Notes: generated by a model not told the origin, from the letters alone. A stretch of DNA of 64,000 nucleotides from JAFLCL01 sp964502175 (GCA_964502175.1 CAZCVE010000005.1:1-64000); one strand, 5' to 3'; shown: positions 25,017 to 34,361, counted from the stretch's first letter. Translations and numbers: made by a program.

Positions 25017-25413
25017 CCGCGAAGCGCCCGGCAGGACCGAGGGGAGATCCAATCATCGAGGGCGACCCATCGACGCGACACGATGCAGACACCAAGGCGC
25101 GCCTCCAATCGTCGTGGGCGACCCATCGACGCATGACGACGCAGACACCGAGGCGAGCGCCGCGCGCCGTTCGATGTTGCGACACGGACCGCGACGTCGT
25201 GGTGCCCGCATCTCCCCGCGGACCTGCCGGACGCTTCGCGGATGCCGACCTGCGAACAGCCGTCGTCGCGATGCTCGTCATCGAGGCCATGCGTGATGCG
25301 CCGCGTCCCTCGAGCGCGGGCTCCGTGAGGCGCGTCGATCGTCGATCACACCACCGCGAAGCGCCCGGCAGGATCGAGGGGAGAGCCAATCGTCGAGGCC
25401 GACCGATCGACGC
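25017..25413. repeat. Dispersed 60-bp repeat, two direct copies plus one inverted
   Basis: CCGCGAAGCGCCCGGCAGGA and the following 40 bases occur at 25017-25076 and 25354-25413 with 55 of 60 identical. A shorter inverted copy lies at 25212-25241. The core GCCCGGCAGGNTCGAGGGGA recurs at about 35162 and 35716, and inverted versions lie near 35013 and 38523, always between genes. This is a REP-like family. Confidence 0.8.
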
Positions 25414-25421
25414 GCCCCCTC

Positions 25422-25445
25422 ACCTCTCCCGCTCGCGGGAGAGGT
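25422..25445. repeat. Perfect hairpin ACCTCTCCCG-CTCG-CGGGAGAGGT
   Basis: A 10-bp perfect stem with a 4-base loop, embedded in a wider inverted pair (CCCTCACC and GGTGAGGG) that spans about 25417-25483. It resembles widespread proteobacterial intergenic palindromes. No T-tract follows, so it is not a standard intrinsic terminator. Confidence 0.75.
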
Positions 25446-25591
25446 CGAGTCGCGCAGCGACGAGGGTGAGGGCTACGTCGCGTGTGTGAGCGCGACGGTG
25501 CGGTCACCGCGACGACACCGCCAGGCACGCGTGTTGCGGAGCGCGTCCCCAAGATGGATGAGATCCACGGCGCGGGCGGCGGTGCCCGCGG

Positions 25592-26521
25592 ATGAGGCGC
25601 GACATGTCGATCACGGGTGTCGTCGAATCCGCACGCCGTGCGGCCTGCTGGCGCGCCTGTCTCGTGGTCGTGTCGACCCTGCTCGCTCACGCGGGTGCCC
25701 ACGCACGAGACGTGACGACAGAACCGCAGCCGGCCGGAGCGGCGGAATCGGCTGGCCTCGGGGACGTGAACGACCACGCAGCTCCACGCGAGGCGACGCT
25801 CTCCGAGCAGATCGGCGCGATCGACCTACAGCTCGCGAGCGGTGAGATCGACGACGCGCTCATCAGGCTCCGCGCGCTCGGTGCGCTTCACCCCGAGGCG
25901 CATCTCGTCTGGCGCCGACTCGTCCACACGCTCCGTCTCCTCGATCTCTTTCCCGACGCCGCCATCGCCGCGACGCACCTCGAGTCGATCGCGCCGCGCG
26001 AGGCCGAGGTTCCGCTCGTGCTCGCGATCGCGCGCTTCCGAGAGGGCGATGCTGAGGCCGCGCGCGGCTGGCTGACCGAAGCGGCGACGCGCGCGCCCAG
26101 GAACGCGGCCATTCCGCTCGCGAGCCGCGGTACGCGCTACCGCATCGATCCCTCGATCGTCCTCACTCTCGACGACGACACGGCGACCGAGCGGCTCGAG
26201 GAGATCACCCGCGTCGACGATCGGCGCTCCGTGGCGCACGCGCTGGGCGGCGCTGCCGTCGCGTTCACCGCGGGAGCGGTCGCCCTGCCGTTCGTCGGCA
26301 TCCTCGACGGATTCGCGTGCGGCCGTGACCCGTCGTCTGCTTCGTTGGACTGCAGCGGGCGATTCGGAGGCTACGTCGCGGGCTCCGTCCTCGCGGGTGC
26401 CGTCGCGCTCGGCCTCATCGTCGCTGCGATCGCGATGCACGTGATCGCGTCGGGCGAGCTCGATGTCTGGATCCGACGTCTTCGCTCGGGCGCGACGGGG
26501 CTCGAGCTCGCGCAGTGGTGA
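25592..26521 (+). CDS. Secreted/membrane protein with TPR-like repeats
   Basis: 309 residues. The N-terminus has a signal-like hydrophobic stretch (about 19-36, ending in AHAGAHA). The middle (about 68-170) consists of paired helices with TPR spacing, for example ALIRLRALGALHPEAHLVW. Two membrane helices lie at about 215-235 and 263-285, followed by a short tail. An ATG at 25604 is an alternative start. The role is unknown. It is convergent with the lipoprotein gene that ends 8 bases downstream. Confidence 0.7.
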   Translation: MRRDMSITGVVESARRAACWRACLVVVSTLLAHAGAHARDVTTEPQPAGAAESAGLGDVNDHAAPREATLSEQIGAIDLQLASGEIDDALIRLRALGALHPEAHLVWRRLVHTLRLLDLFPDAAIAATHLESIAPREAEVPLVLAIARFREGDAEAARGWLTEAATRAPRNAAIPLASRGTRYRIDPSIVLTLDDDTATERLEEITRVDDRRSVAHALGGAAVAFTAGAVALPFVGILDGFACGRDPSSASLDCSGRFGGYVAGSVLAGAVALGLIVAAIAMHVIASGELDVWIRRLRSGATGLELAQW

Positions 26522-26529
26522 GCCGCTCG

Positions 26530-28032
26530 TTACCGCGGTGGTGACGAGTCACGCACGCGCGGACACGGCACGCGATAGGGAACGAGGAAGCCCTGCTCGC
26601 TGCCCTCCGACAAGAGCGCGACGACCGCGTGCGCGCCGTTGCGCAAGATCTGCGGCGCGTAGCCGTGGCTCATCGTGCCTTCGGCGTCGGACACCGGCAG
26701 CGGGCGCACGTCGCGTCGGTGCCACGCGCCGCCCTCGCGCTGCCACAGCGCGACCTCGCCGCCCACGAATTGGTGATGCTGGTAGTAGCGGCGCCGGCCC
26801 TCCTCGTCGGTCGGTGAGTGCATCATCCCCGAGCTCGCGGTGAACCCGATCTCGATCGCGCCGTCGACGAACGCGCGCGCCTCGTGGCGCTCCCACGCGT
26901 CGGCCGCGAGCTCTCCCAGCGGTCGCACGACGCCCGTCGCGGGATCCCACGCGAGGAGCGGACGAACACCCTGGTAGCTCGTCGACAGCGCGGGCCACGG
27001 CGCGTGATCGAACGGATAGAGCGTCTCGCCGCAGCCGGACTCTCCGGGCACCAACGACGTCTCGAGCGCAGCGAGCCCGTCCTCGCGAACCACCACGCCC
27101 ACCGGTGGCGCTGCGCGCACGAGCCACGCGACGCGTCCCGCGGACTCCATGCGCTCGAGCTCGCGACACGCGCGGTTCACCGGCACGCGCATCACGTCGT
27201 GCTCGCTGCCGTCGATCGCCACGCGCGCGATCTCGAGCCCCGTCTCGTCGAGCCGCGCGAGCGCGCACGTCGCTCCGCTGCAGGCCACGTCCACCACGTG
27301 CGTCGAGAGCTCGCGTCGTGTCACGCGCGCGTGCTCGAGATCGATCACGAAGAAGCCCGTCGGATCGCCGGAGCCCTCGGGTCCCGCCACACGCTGCACG
27401 AGCAGCGCATGGCTCGCGCTCGCTGCGAGCGTGCCCGGCCAGCCGCGATCGAGCCCCTCGACCACGCGCGCAGCGCCCGCTGTCACGCGACCATCGGCCG
27501 CGACGTCGATCGTCTGCACGCGCGCGGCGCCGCTCGGCGGGCTCCACACGACCACGAGCCCACCGGGGCGCGACGCGATCGCGATCGGCTCGGGGTAGCC
27601 CGCTGCGAGCGTGGTCTCCACGCGCGATCCGTTCGCGTCGATCGACACGAGCACCGCGGTCGGATCTTCGAGCCCGTCGCGGTGCCACGCGTAGAGGAAC
27701 GTGCGCGCGCCCACCTCGACGATCGCGCCCGGCCTCGACAGCGGCACCTCCACCGCAGCGTCGCTCGACACACAGCTCGCGTGCGGCGGACGCGGTGGCT
27801 CGCTCTGCGCGGGAGGCGCCTCGGTCGTCGGCGTGGGCGTGGCCGCGGGCTCGGCCTCGCGCGTGGCCTCGCCCGGCCTCGCCTCGCGTGTCGCTTCGCT
27901 CTCGTGTGCCTCGCTCGACGTCGCACCACCCACGGCCGCCGTCGTCCGCACAGGCTCACCGCCGCACCCGAGCGCGATCCACGCGAGCGCACTGGTCGCG
28001 ACCCAGCGGGTGTGGCGTGTTCCGTCCATCAC
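26530..28032 (-). CDS. Predicted lipoprotein, beta-propeller-like
   Basis: 500 residues. A signal peptide with a lipobox (WIALGC, Cys about 23) is followed by about 60 residues of Glu/Thr/Pro-rich linker that would extend the protein from the membrane. The rest is beta-rich with repeated blade-like units and scattered cysteines. No enzyme motif was found. It starts 15 bases after the stop of the upstream secreted-protein gene, so the two are likely co-expressed. Confidence 0.75.
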   Translation of the reverse strand: MMDGTRHTRWVATSALAWIALGCGGEPVRTTAAVGGATSSEAHESEATREARPGEATREAEPAATPTPTTEAPPAQSEPPRPPHASCVSSDAAVEVPLSRPGAIVEVGARTFLYAWHRDGLEDPTAVLVSIDANGSRVETTLAAGYPEPIAIASRPGGLVVVWSPPSGAARVQTIDVAADGRVTAGAARVVEGLDRGWPGTLAASASHALLVQRVAGPEGSGDPTGFFVIDLEHARVTRRELSTHVVDVACSGATCALARLDETGLEIARVAIDGSEHDVMRVPVNRACRELERMESAGRVAWLVRAAPPVGVVVREDGLAALETSLVPGESGCGETLYPFDHAPWPALSTSYQGVRPLLAWDPATGVVRPLGELAADAWERHEARAFVDGAIEIGFTASSGMMHSPTDEEGRRRYYQHHQFVGGEVALWQREGGAWHRRDVRPLPVSDAEGTMSHGYAPQILRNGAHAVVALLSEGSEQGFLVPYRVPCPRVRDSSPPR

Positions 28033-28047
28033 GAGCTCACCGCCTCT

Positions 28048-29919
28048 TCATCGCGCTGGTGCGAGGACGCCGGTCTCTCGACAACGAATGTTCTCGACGG
28101 CCGACACCGCGTCCTGCGTGAAGTGGAGCTGCCCGTCTCGCACGGCGATCGAGACGTCACGCTGCGTCGGGCCTTCGTCGGCATGGCCGCTGCCCGTCGA
28201 TCCACTGGGCTCCGTCGTGACGACGGTGCGCTCGAGGACACTCGGGAGCCGCACTTCGACCTGCGTCGGTGAGAGTCGGTTCGTCTCGATCACGACCATC
28301 TCGCGGGTGTCGGTCGGCCCGCCGAGGTCCGAGGCGCTGCATTGAATCCGTACCTCGCCGCGCCACGTGGACGCGGCCAGCGGGTCGCCGGAGGCAGTGC
28401 CTCCGCGCGTCGCGCCACCGCCCACGACGATCTCCGTCACGAAGTCCGGGCTGTCGGCCGCGCACGCGCGGTTGCCCGACGATGCCGCGCGCGTGCCGCG
28501 GAGCGTCTGCGGCGCCATGCCCGAGCGGCTCACCGTGAGCGAGAAGCCCGTCGGCCCGCTGATCCGATAGCCCGTCACGCACACGAGGTAGCGCCCCGGT
28601 GGCGGCGCGCCGCTCCAGAACACGTTCTCGGGTCCGGTGCCGCTCGTGTCGTCGTGATCGAGCTCGCCGCCGTCGTGCTGTCGCGCGGCGTAGTGGATGT
28701 CGTGCCCCGCGGGCGTGAGCACGTGGAGATCGACGTCACCCGGGCGATCCCACGTCAGCGTGACGCCGAGCGTGCCGGTGCCCACGCACGTTCCCGACAC
28801 GCACGTGGTGCCGCGTCCGCACGCAGGGCTGCAGCTCACCTGCGGCGGCGGCGTCGCGACGGCCACGCCGCACGCGCACTGCTGCTGCACGATCGTCGCG
28901 TACCTCAGACGCATCGCGAGGATCGCGTCGTAGAGCGGTCGGCTGCGCGGCGCGCTCGCCATCCGCGTGCGCAGATCTCGGATCTCCGTGAGCGGCAGAC
29001 ACTGCGACGCGCTGCCGAGCTGGAGCGCGTAGTCGAAGCTCTGCGTGAGCGTCGCCGTCGACGCGTCGCGGCCCGATCCGTACTCCGCGTACCCCATCTG
29101 CACGCCCACGCCCCACACGCCGTGCGCGGCTTGCCCACCACCGCCGCCGCAGCCGCACCGCTGCTGCACGAGCGTCGCGTAGCGCTGCCTCAGCCCGTTG
29201 ATCGCATCGAACAGCGGACGGCTCGAGCTCGCGCGCGACATCTGCTGCCGCAGGGTCTCGATCTCTCCCGTCGGCAGACACCCGCTCTGCGCCGCGAGGT
29301 CGCGCGCGAACGTCAGCGACTGCGTGAGCATCGCGGTGCTGTCGTCGTACGTGGCCGCGTGCTCCGCGAAGCCGAGCTGCACGCCGAGCCCCCACAAGCC
29401 GTGGCACGCGGGCCCCGACATGCCCGCGCCCGGTGCGCCGATCGCCGACGGAACAGGCACCGCCACGCCGGAGCTCGTCGTCGCACCGCTCGCACGGATC
29501 GCGAGGCAGCGCTCGATCGGCGCAGGCGACGGCACGCCCGAGAAGCGATGCATCTCGATCGTGCGCTCGCTCGTTCCGTCGTCGAACACCGCGCCCGAGA
29601 GACGCACGCGGTAGCCGAGCGACAGCGTGTTCCCCGGCGGGTAGGGCGATCGCAGGTTGCTCACCACGAGGCACACGCGCGAAGGCTCGAGCCGATGGCT
29701 GCCGTCCCACACGGCGTTCGGCAGACCACGTCGGTTCGCGTCGTCGTCGAAGCTCGGGCTCGGGTACTGCGAGTTCCATCCGACGCCCGAGCCATCGGTC
29801 TCGTCGTGCCCGATCGCCTCGACCGACACGCTGACCTGCGCGCTCGCCGCGCTCGCGATCCACGACGAAGCCCACACGAACACGAACGCCCAGAGGAGAG
29901 AACGCCACCCGCAGCTCAT
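28048..29919 (-). CDS. Secreted protein with duplicated domain and DUF2135-like domain
   Basis: 623 residues with a signal peptide (cleavage near SAASAQ, residue 28). After a beta-rich N-terminal domain come two tandem copies of about 88 residues (about 182-268 and 273-358): compare CHGLWGLGVQLGFAEHAATY with AHGVWGVGVQMGYAEYGSGR, each ending in a CGCG or CACG cysteine cluster. Then comes a DUF2135/YfaP-like domain (LTWDRPGDVDLHVLTPAGHD), a module seen in secreted bacterial proteins, and a final beta-rich part. It heads an operon with the downstream lipoprotein. Confidence 0.8.
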   Translation of the reverse strand: MSCGWRSLLWAFVFVWASSWIASAASAQVSVSVEAIGHDETDGSGVGWNSQYPSPSFDDDANRRGLPNAVWDGSHRLEPSRVCLVVSNLRSPYPPGNTLSLGYRVRLSGAVFDDGTSERTIEMHRFSGVPSPAPIERCLAIRASGATTSSGVAVPVPSAIGAPGAGMSGPACHGLWGLGVQLGFAEHAATYDDSTAMLTQSLTFARDLAAQSGCLPTGEIETLRQQMSRASSSRPLFDAINGLRQRYATLVQQRCGCGGGGGQAAHGVWGVGVQMGYAEYGSGRDASTATLTQSFDYALQLGSASQCLPLTEIRDLRTRMASAPRSRPLYDAILAMRLRYATIVQQQCACGVAVATPPPQVSCSPACGRGTTCVSGTCVGTGTLGVTLTWDRPGDVDLHVLTPAGHDIHYAARQHDGGELDHDDTSGTGPENVFWSGAPPPGRYLVCVTGYRISGPTGFSLTVSRSGMAPQTLRGTRAASSGNRACAADSPDFVTEIVVGGGATRGGTASGDPLAASTWRGEVRIQCSASDLGGPTDTREMVVIETNRLSPTQVEVRLPSVLERTVVTTEPSGSTGSGHADEGPTQRDVSIAVRDGQLHFTQDAVSAVENIRCRETGVLAPAR

Positions 29920-29993
29920 CCCACCACGGTACCAGCGTCACCCCGCTCCTCGAAATCGCCCCCCACGGCGAGGACGAGCTCGCGCCGTCGCGA

Positions 29994-30197
29994 TCACTGG
30001 TCCTCGAAGAACCCGTCGGGCGTGTGCGCCATGATCGTGCCCACGAAGTCGAGCCCCGCGACGCCGCCGTTGTCCTGCTTGCTCCCGTCGGCTTCCTGCG
30101 ACTGCTCGGTGACTAGGCCCACGCGATCCGCGACCGACAGGGCGAGCCACCAGGCTTCGTCGATCTCCGCCATCTCTTCGAACGCCTCGGCGGTCAC
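29994..30197 (-). CDS. Small acidic protein of unknown function
   Basis: 67 residues starting with GTG, strongly acidic, with EIDEAWWLALSVADRV near the middle and no membrane segment or cysteine. The codon pattern matches neighbouring genes. It is divergent from the HTH-like gene 46 bases away, so the two may share a regulatory region. An internal ATG at residue 9 is an alternative start. I do not recognise it. Confidence 0.5.
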   Translation of the reverse strand: MTAEAFEEMAEIDEAWWLALSVADRVGLVTEQSQEADGSKQDNGGVAGLDFVGTIMAHTPDGFFEDQ

Positions 30198-30243
30198 GTG
30201 CCCACGATCGCAAGCGACATCGCCGCGCTACCCTCGTTCCGCC

Positions 30244-30957
30244 ATGCCGCCCCCGCTGCGACCCACACGCATCTCTCCCACCACCCTCGTGATCCCTCGC
30301 GGAGGTCCGCTCGTGACCACGCCGCGCGGTGCGCCGGTGATCGTGTCTCCTCCAGCGACCGATCCGAAGTCGCGCGCGCTCGCGCTGATCGCCGAGGTCC
30401 ACGAGATCAAGGCGAACATGAGCGCGGCGGCGTACCGCCTCGGCGTGATCCTGAAGACGCTCGACGATCCGACGCTCATCGTCGCGCTCGGTCACACGAA
30501 GTTCGACGAGGTGCTCGTCGCGCACGAGCTGCCGAGCCGAATGACCGCCCTCAAGTACATGGCGCTGGCCGAGCACTTCGAGGAGCGCGAGGCGACCACG
30601 ATCGGTGCCGAGAAGGGGTATGCGCTCGTGCGCTATGGCCGCGCGCTCGCGCGTCCCGAGGCAGCCACTGCGCTCCTCGCGCGCAACGCGAAGCTCGCTG
30701 GCGTGCCGCTGCGCGACGCAGCCGTGGCCGACATCCTGCGCGCAGCGCGGGACCTCGCGGAGAAGCAGCGAGAGAGCGCCGTCGCGGAGGACGACACCGC
30801 GGACGAGGCAGACAAGGCCGTGCGTCGCCTGGGCGCGAAGCTCCGCAAGTCGGGTGCGCCCGGTGCGAAGCTGCGACGCGTGCGGCGCGGTGGTGCATGG
30901 CGCATCGCGATCGAGCTCGACCCGGACGAGGCCGCGGCGCTCGCGGGAGCGCTCTAG
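30244..30957 (+). CDS. HTH-like DNA-binding protein, longer paralog
   Basis: 237 residues. After a Pro-rich N-terminus, residues about 45-115 contain a helical unit (GHTKFDEVLVAHELPSRMTA) that aligns with GHPTFDAFVREAVGISRPTA in the next gene. The shared glycine-histidine turn and the following helix suggest a helix-turn-helix. The C-terminus is charged and then beta-like. No catalytic motif is seen. The two paralogs are separated by 88 bases that hold two identical palindromes, which suggests autoregulation. A role in DNA binding is inference. Confidence 0.65.
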   Translation: MPPPLRPTRISPTTLVIPRGGPLVTTPRGAPVIVSPPATDPKSRALALIAEVHEIKANMSAAAYRLGVILKTLDDPTLIVALGHTKFDEVLVAHELPSRMTALKYMALAEHFEEREATTIGAEKGYALVRYGRALARPEAATALLARNAKLAGVPLRDAAVADILRAARDLAEKQRESAVAEDDTADEADKAVRRLGAKLRKSGAPGAKLRRVRRGGAWRIAIELDPDEAAALAGAL

Positions 30958-30973
30958 AGGGGCACGGGCCGCG

Positions 30974-31032
30974 TGTTTCAATTTGAAACAAAACGCGCGA
31001 GGACCTTGACGGGTTTGTTTCAAATTGAAACA
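30974..31032. promoter_or_regulatory. Twin 17-bp palindromic operators
   Basis: TGTTTCAATTTGAAACA at 30974-30990 and TGTTTCAAATTGAAACA at 31016-31032 are perfect palindromes with identical 8-bp arms; only the centre base differs. Their centres are 42 bp apart, four helical turns. Their AT-rich sequence stands out strongly from the GC-rich surroundings. A further 9-bp inverted pair, GCGAGGACC at 30997 and GGTCCTCGC at 31037, is interleaved. This is very probably a binding site for a dimeric regulator, most likely a neighbour gene product. Confidence 0.85.
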
Positions 31033-31045
31033 AAATGGTCCTCGC

Positions 31046-31447
31046 ATGCCGAGCCGCCGACGCGCTGAGATCGATGCCGCAGAGCGCCTGCTCTCGCTCG
31101 CGCAAGCCCAAGTCGTCGATGCGCGCGCGAGCTTCGAGGCGACCGTGCGGGAGCTCCAGGCTGGTGTCCACGATCCGGGTCGCGCGAGAGAGATCGGACG
31201 AACTCTCGACGACATCGCGCGTCGCAAGCTCTTCCGCCTGATGGGCCATCCGACGTTCGACGCCTTCGTGCGCGAGGCGGTCGGCATCTCGCGCCCGACG
31301 GCGCATCGCATGCGCACGCTCGCTCGTGCCCCGGAGTCGCTCGCGATCCCGACTCGCGGAAAGACAGCCGCGTACGAAGCAGCGCGCGAGCTCGTGCGCG
31401 AGGAGCGACGCGCCGCTCGCTCGAAGTCGCGTCGTCGACGCGTGTGA
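31046..31447 (+). CDS. Small HTH-like DNA-binding protein, shorter paralog
   Basis: 133 residues, highly basic at the C-terminus (RSKSRRRRV). The centre contains GHPTFDAFVREAVGISRPTA followed by HRMRTLARAPESL, resembling a helix-turn-helix and matching the same unit of the preceding gene. A helical region lies before it. The ATG at 31046 is used; an upstream in-frame TTG at 31025 lies inside the palindrome. The second palindrome ends only 13 bases before the start, a position suited to repression of this gene. Confidence 0.7.
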   Translation: MPSRRRAEIDAAERLLSLAQAQVVDARASFEATVRELQAGVHDPGRAREIGRTLDDIARRKLFRLMGHPTFDAFVREAVGISRPTAHRMRTLARAPESLAIPTRGKTAAYEAARELVREERRAARSKSRRRRV

Positions 31448-31495
31448 ACGTGCGGCGACATCGCGACGCGATCTCGTCGTTGGTACAGTCGCGCG

Positions 31496-32458
31496 GTGCA
31501 CGATCGGCTCACCTCGTTCTGTGCGACGTGTGGCCTCCGCCAGCCCGCCGGCGCCCGGTGCATCCGCTGCCGCAGCGCGCTCGCCGATCTCGTGCCGTTC
31601 GAGTCGCGCAAAGAAGCGCTGCTCGCCTTCCGCGCGGCCTACGTCGAGCGAGCGCAGGTGCGGCTCGCGCGCGAGGCCTCGAGCGTTCGCGCCGCGCCCA
31701 CGGCGTTCGCCACCGGCGCGTCGGTCGTGCTCACCGTGTCGCTCGGCATCCCGCTCGCGGCGATGAGCCCGCTCGCCGTGGTGGCCCTCGCCGCAGCGTC
31801 GGCCACGGGCGGCTTCGCGCTCGGCGCCGCGCTTCGATCGTTCTCGCCGCGCTTCTTGCTCGGCAAGGACGCGCGCGAGCGGATCGCGCGCGAGGTCACC
31901 TCGCTCGCGGAGCGCAGCCTGCCGATCACCACGGCGCCCATTCCGGAGCCGGTCGAGGGATCGATCACCGTGGTCGGTCGGATCGCGGGCACACCCGCGC
32001 TGAGCCCGTTCTCCGACGAGCCGCTGCTCGCTGCGCGTGTCGTCGGTGAGGTGCAGGGCCGGCAGATCGACGACGCGTGGATCGCGCCCGGCGAGATCTC
32101 GTTCGATCGCGCGACCGTCGAGCGTCGGCAGATCCTCTCGATCGCGTGGATCGAGGCCGCGCCGATCGCGCTGCTCTCGCTCTCCGCCCTCTCGGCCGAC
32201 GCGCGCGCGCGGCTCGACGCCTACCTGATCGAGCGCGGCCTCGAGGTCGGCGACGACACGACGCTGTCGCTGCTCGTCGTGCGCGTCGGCGACTCGGCGC
32301 GCGTGCGCGGCCGACCCGCGACACGACAGATCTCGGACGGCTACCGAGGCGTGGTCGACGTGGTCGACGTGGTCGACGCGGTGATCGAGGTCGCCGCGCC
32401 GCCGTCGCTCGAGCCCGTGGTCGTCCCCGGTCCCTTCGTTCCGCCCGAAATGACCTGA
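31496..32458 (+). CDS. Zinc-ribbon membrane protein
   Basis: 320 residues. An N-terminal zinc ribbon (CATCGL then CIRC at residues 9-25) is followed by two adjacent membrane segments at about 72-110 and a soluble domain of about 180 residues. Near the C-terminus a 9-base tandem repeat encodes VVDVVDVVDAV. The start is GTG. Function is unknown; the ribbon-plus-membrane layout is common in myxobacterial proteins of unknown role. Confidence 0.7.
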   Translation: MHDRLTSFCATCGLRQPAGARCIRCRSALADLVPFESRKEALLAFRAAYVERAQVRLAREASSVRAAPTAFATGASVVLTVSLGIPLAAMSPLAVVALAAASATGGFALGAALRSFSPRFLLGKDARERIAREVTSLAERSLPITTAPIPEPVEGSITVVGRIAGTPALSPFSDEPLLAARVVGEVQGRQIDDAWIAPGEISFDRATVERRQILSIAWIEAAPIALLSLSALSADARARLDAYLIERGLEVGDDTTLSLLVVRVGDSARVRGRPATRQISDGYRGVVDVVDVVDAVIEVAAPPSLEPVVVPGPFVPPEMT

Positions 32459-32483
32459 GGCGATCTGATAGCGTCCTCGGCGC

Positions 32484-34361
32484 ATGGCCACGCCGCCCGG
32501 CAAGAACGACAAGGTGCGGACGATCCCGCCGCCGCCGCTCGCGTCGTCGCCCGGATCGGTGAAGGCGCCGACGGGCTCGATCAAGACGGTGAAGAGCGTC
32601 TCGCGCGTCGAGCGCAGCGTCTCGTCGGCCAAGAGCGACGGCGCGAAGAACACCTCGATCTTCGGCGTCGCCGTGCGCGACGTCGCGCGTCTTCGTGAGG
32701 TCGCCGGCGTCGTCGTGCGCCACGGCTTCGGCGAGTTCGTGCTGCGCATGCCGTTCGCCGGCGCGCTGCTCGGCCGCGAGCTCGTGTCGCGCAAGGAGAG
32801 CTTCCAGGGCACCGCGCCCGAGCGCTTCGCGCACCTCCTCGGCGAGCTCGGGCCCACGTACATCAAGCTCGGTCAGGTCCTCTCGATGCGCTCGGATCTC
32901 TTGCCGCGCGAGTACATCGAGGCGCTGTCGGCGCTGCAGGACAAGGCGCCCGAGATCGCCTTCGACGACGTGAAGCGCGTGATCGAGCAGGGCCTCGGTC
33001 GCCCCGTCGAGGAGGTCTTCGCGGAGCTCGAGCCCGAGGCGCTCGCGACGGCGTCGATCGGACAGACCCACCGCGGCAAGACGCTCGACGGCAAGGTCGT
33101 CGCGGTGAAGGTGCAGCGCCCCGGCATCGACGCCGTGATGCGCGGCGACCTCGATCTCTTGTGGCTCGCGGCCAAGGGCCTCGAGGCCTCGATCGACGAG
33201 CTCAACCTCGTGATGCCGTCGGCGATCGTCGCCGAGTTCGAAAAGAGCCTCTTGCGTGAGCTCAACTTCTCCGCCGAGCTCGCGAACCTCGTGACGATGG
33301 ACCGCCTCGTGAGGAACGTGGGCGAGAAGATCGTCGTCCCCAAGCCGCTGCCGGAGCTCTCGTGCCGCACGGTGCTCACGATGGAGTTCTTCGAGGGCAA
33401 GCCCGTGCGCAGCCTCGAGCCCAAGAGCGAGGAAGCGCGCCGCGCGGTGGAAGTGATCGTGAAGGCGATGTGCCAGGGCGTCTTCGTCGACGGCTTCTTC
33501 CACGGCGATCCGCACTCCGGGAACATCCTCGTCGGCGCCGACGGCACGCTCTGCTTCTTGGACCTCGGCCTCGTCGGCACGCTCTCGCCCGAGCAGCGCG
33601 ACGATCTCGTCACGCTCGTGCTCGGCACGATCATGAACGACGCGTCCACGGTGTGCCGCGTGCTGCTGAAGATCGGCACGGCCACCGAGCGCATCGACAT
33701 CGGCGATCTCAAGGCCGACATCACGCGCGTGCGCGCGCAGTACGTGATGGTCTCGGCGCTGAAGGACGTCGACACCGAGCGCTTCATCGAGGAGTTCATC
33801 GCCGCGACGCGCAAGTACAAGGTGCGCCTCGCGACCGAGTACTCCGTGCTCGCCAAGGCGGCGGGCACCATCGAAGGCATGATCCGCGTGCTCTATCCGG
33901 ATCTCGACTTCATCCCGCTGATCAAGCCGTACGTGGAGCGCGTGTTCGCCGATCGCTTCGAGCCGACCAAGGCCGTCACCGAGGCGCTCGGCGGCGCCAC
34001 GGGCTTGATGTCGCTCGCGCGCACGCTGCCCACGCACCTCGACCAGATCCTCCACGACCTCGAGACGGGCAACATGCAGGTGCGCCCTCGCATGCCCGAG
34101 CTCGAGCAGCTGCCGAGCCTCCTGCACGACTCGGCCACGCGCATCGGCGTCGCGGTGTTCGCGGCCTCGATGAGCATCGCGAGCGCCATGGTCGTGCCCG
34201 ACGGCTACGAGCACCCGATGGAGTGGGTGAAGGTCGGCCTCTTCTTCTTCTTCGCGCTCGCCGCGATCGCAGGCTGGGCCGTCGTGTGGTTCTGGCACTG
34301 GCTCGGTCGCGGCGTCTCGCTCCCGATCGGCGGCCTCCTCCGCCTCCTGCGTCGCGGCTGA
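32484..34361 (+). CDS. ABC1/UbiB-family atypical kinase
   Basis: 625 residues. After a Ser/Lys-rich N-terminal extension of about 55 residues comes the ABC1 domain with the KxGQ-type motif IKLGQVLSMRSDLLP, the Ala-rich loop ASIGQTH, VAVKVQRPG, and the catalytic FHGDPHSGNILV with LDLGLVG. Two membrane helices close the C-terminus (about 555-610), as in UbiB. Family members act as ATPases supporting ubiquinone or lipid metabolism at the membrane. The stop is separated by one base from the start of the next gene, so the two are likely coupled. Confidence 0.92.
   Translation: MATPPGKNDKVRTIPPPPLASSPGSVKAPTGSIKTVKSVSRVERSVSSAKSDGAKNTSIFGVAVRDVARLREVAGVVVRHGFGEFVLRMPFAGALLGRELVSRKESFQGTAPERFAHLLGELGPTYIKLGQVLSMRSDLLPREYIEALSALQDKAPEIAFDDVKRVIEQGLGRPVEEVFAELEPEALATASIGQTHRGKTLDGKVVAVKVQRPGIDAVMRGDLDLLWLAAKGLEASIDELNLVMPSAIVAEFEKSLLRELNFSAELANLVTMDRLVRNVGEKIVVPKPLPELSCRTVLTMEFFEGKPVRSLEPKSEEARRAVEVIVKAMCQGVFVDGFFHGDPHSGNILVGADGTLCFLDLGLVGTLSPEQRDDLVTLVLGTIMNDASTVCRVLLKIGTATERIDIGDLKADITRVRAQYVMVSALKDVDTERFIEEFIAATRKYKVRLATEYSVLAKAAGTIEGMIRVLYPDLDFIPLIKPYVERVFADRFEPTKAVTEALGGATGLMSLARTLPTHLDQILHDLETGNMQVRPRMPELEQLPSLLHDSATRIGVAVFAASMSIASAMVVPDGYEHPMEWVKVGLFFFFALAAIAGWAVVWFWHWLGRGVSLPIGGLLRLLRRG

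Larger units (their letters stand above)
24950..25591. other. Repeat-rich intergenic region
   Basis: This 640-base gap holds no gene I can support. It contains members of several dispersed repeat families listed separately. It also has a local tandem unit, GGGCGACCCATCGACGC with its flank, at about 25060 and 25118 (58-bp period). Confidence 0.75.

Noticed and set aside
21545..25126. A 1193-residue minus-strand open frame opposite the large secreted protein
   Set aside because: It is Arg/His-rich and low-complexity, has no signal or motif, and mirrors the codon bias of the plus-strand gene. Very high GC content makes such antisense frames common.
31025..31045. TTG start for the shorter HTH-like gene
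   Set aside because: It lies inside the second palindrome, and an ATG at 31046 gives a cleaner N-terminus and leaves the operator upstream.
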